DNA of 5,065 bases. Origin: Pontiella sp. (GTDB lineage: Bacteria > Verrucomicrobiota > Kiritimatiellia > Kiritimatiellales > Pontiellaceae). The position numbers and the translations under genes were made by a program. Below are positions 5,028-5,065 of the stretch, piece by piece. The notes beneath the pieces were generated by a model. It saw nothing but the letters and a program-made list of their open reading frames with translations, made no database searches and was not told the DNA's origin. The stretch spans positions 1 to 5,065 of the forward strand of contig JAOZSZ010000124.1 in assembly GCA_029939385.1 (NCBI GenBank). The letters are read 5' to 3'. The stretch's first letter is position 1. Every line of letters starts with the position of its first letter.

Positions 5028-5065
5028 AAATTCGAGTAAGAATTCATTTATTCGGGAATAACGAA
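5028..5065 (-). other. Possible extreme 3' end of a convergent gene, or spacer
   Basis: The minus-strand terminator at 4990-5023 implies a gene arriving from the right. One minus frame reads FVIPE then a stop at 5050-5048, a typical 25 bases before the terminator stem. A second frame is open for 18 codons down to a stop at 5009-5007, which would run through the stem. Too little sequence is present to choose or to name a product. Confidence 0.2.

Noticed and set aside
1..5065. A new defence, mobile or biosynthetic system
   Set aside because: All protein genes fall in known families and no gene cluster suggests an undescribed system. There are no repeats, integrase, transposase or CRISPR-like spacing.

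Overview
The window comes from a bacterial chromosome of moderate GC content. It carries mostly conserved housekeeping genes, and I see no mobile element, CRISPR array or phage gene. The phylum cannot be fixed from sequence alone. A pyrH-frr-coaC-coaB run, with coaC and coaB as separate genes, recalls Verrucomicrobiota (Opitutae-like) gene order, but that is a low-confidence inference from memory.

Layout from left to right. Positions 1-357 (minus) hold the first 119 codons of the AAA+ ATPase gene rarA, cut by the window edge. Positions 358-723 have no protein gene. About 401-608 of this stretch can fold into a long, rod-like, interrupted hairpin with a central bubble, which I read as a probable 6S RNA gene on the plus strand, divergent from rarA. 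Next is a plus-strand gene for a four-helix GtrA-family membrane protein (724-1215). It converges on a minus-strand operon read right to left: pyrH (UMP kinase, 3736-3026), frr (ribosome recycling factor, 3003-2446), coaC (2423-1869) and coaB (1864-1229). A plausible sigma-70-type promoter lies just upstream of pyrH, and pyrH, frr and coaC each have a good Shine-Dalgarno sequence. Divergent from pyrH is a membrane-anchored GHL10/DUF187 glycosyl hydrolase-like gene (3831-5027). Its last codons form the hairpin of a terminator that reads on the minus strand, probably serving a convergent gene beyond the right edge.

Function. The operon joins pyrimidine nucleotide supply (UMP to UDP), ribosome recycling and two consecutive steps of coenzyme A synthesis, a growth-linked set. 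RarA acts in replication fork maintenance, and a 6S RNA would tune sigma-70 RNA polymerase in slow growth. The GtrA and GHL10 proteins point to cell-envelope glycan work, but nothing here links them to each other. I found no convincing undescribed multi-gene system. The most valuable unlabelled item is the structured RNA candidate beside rarA.
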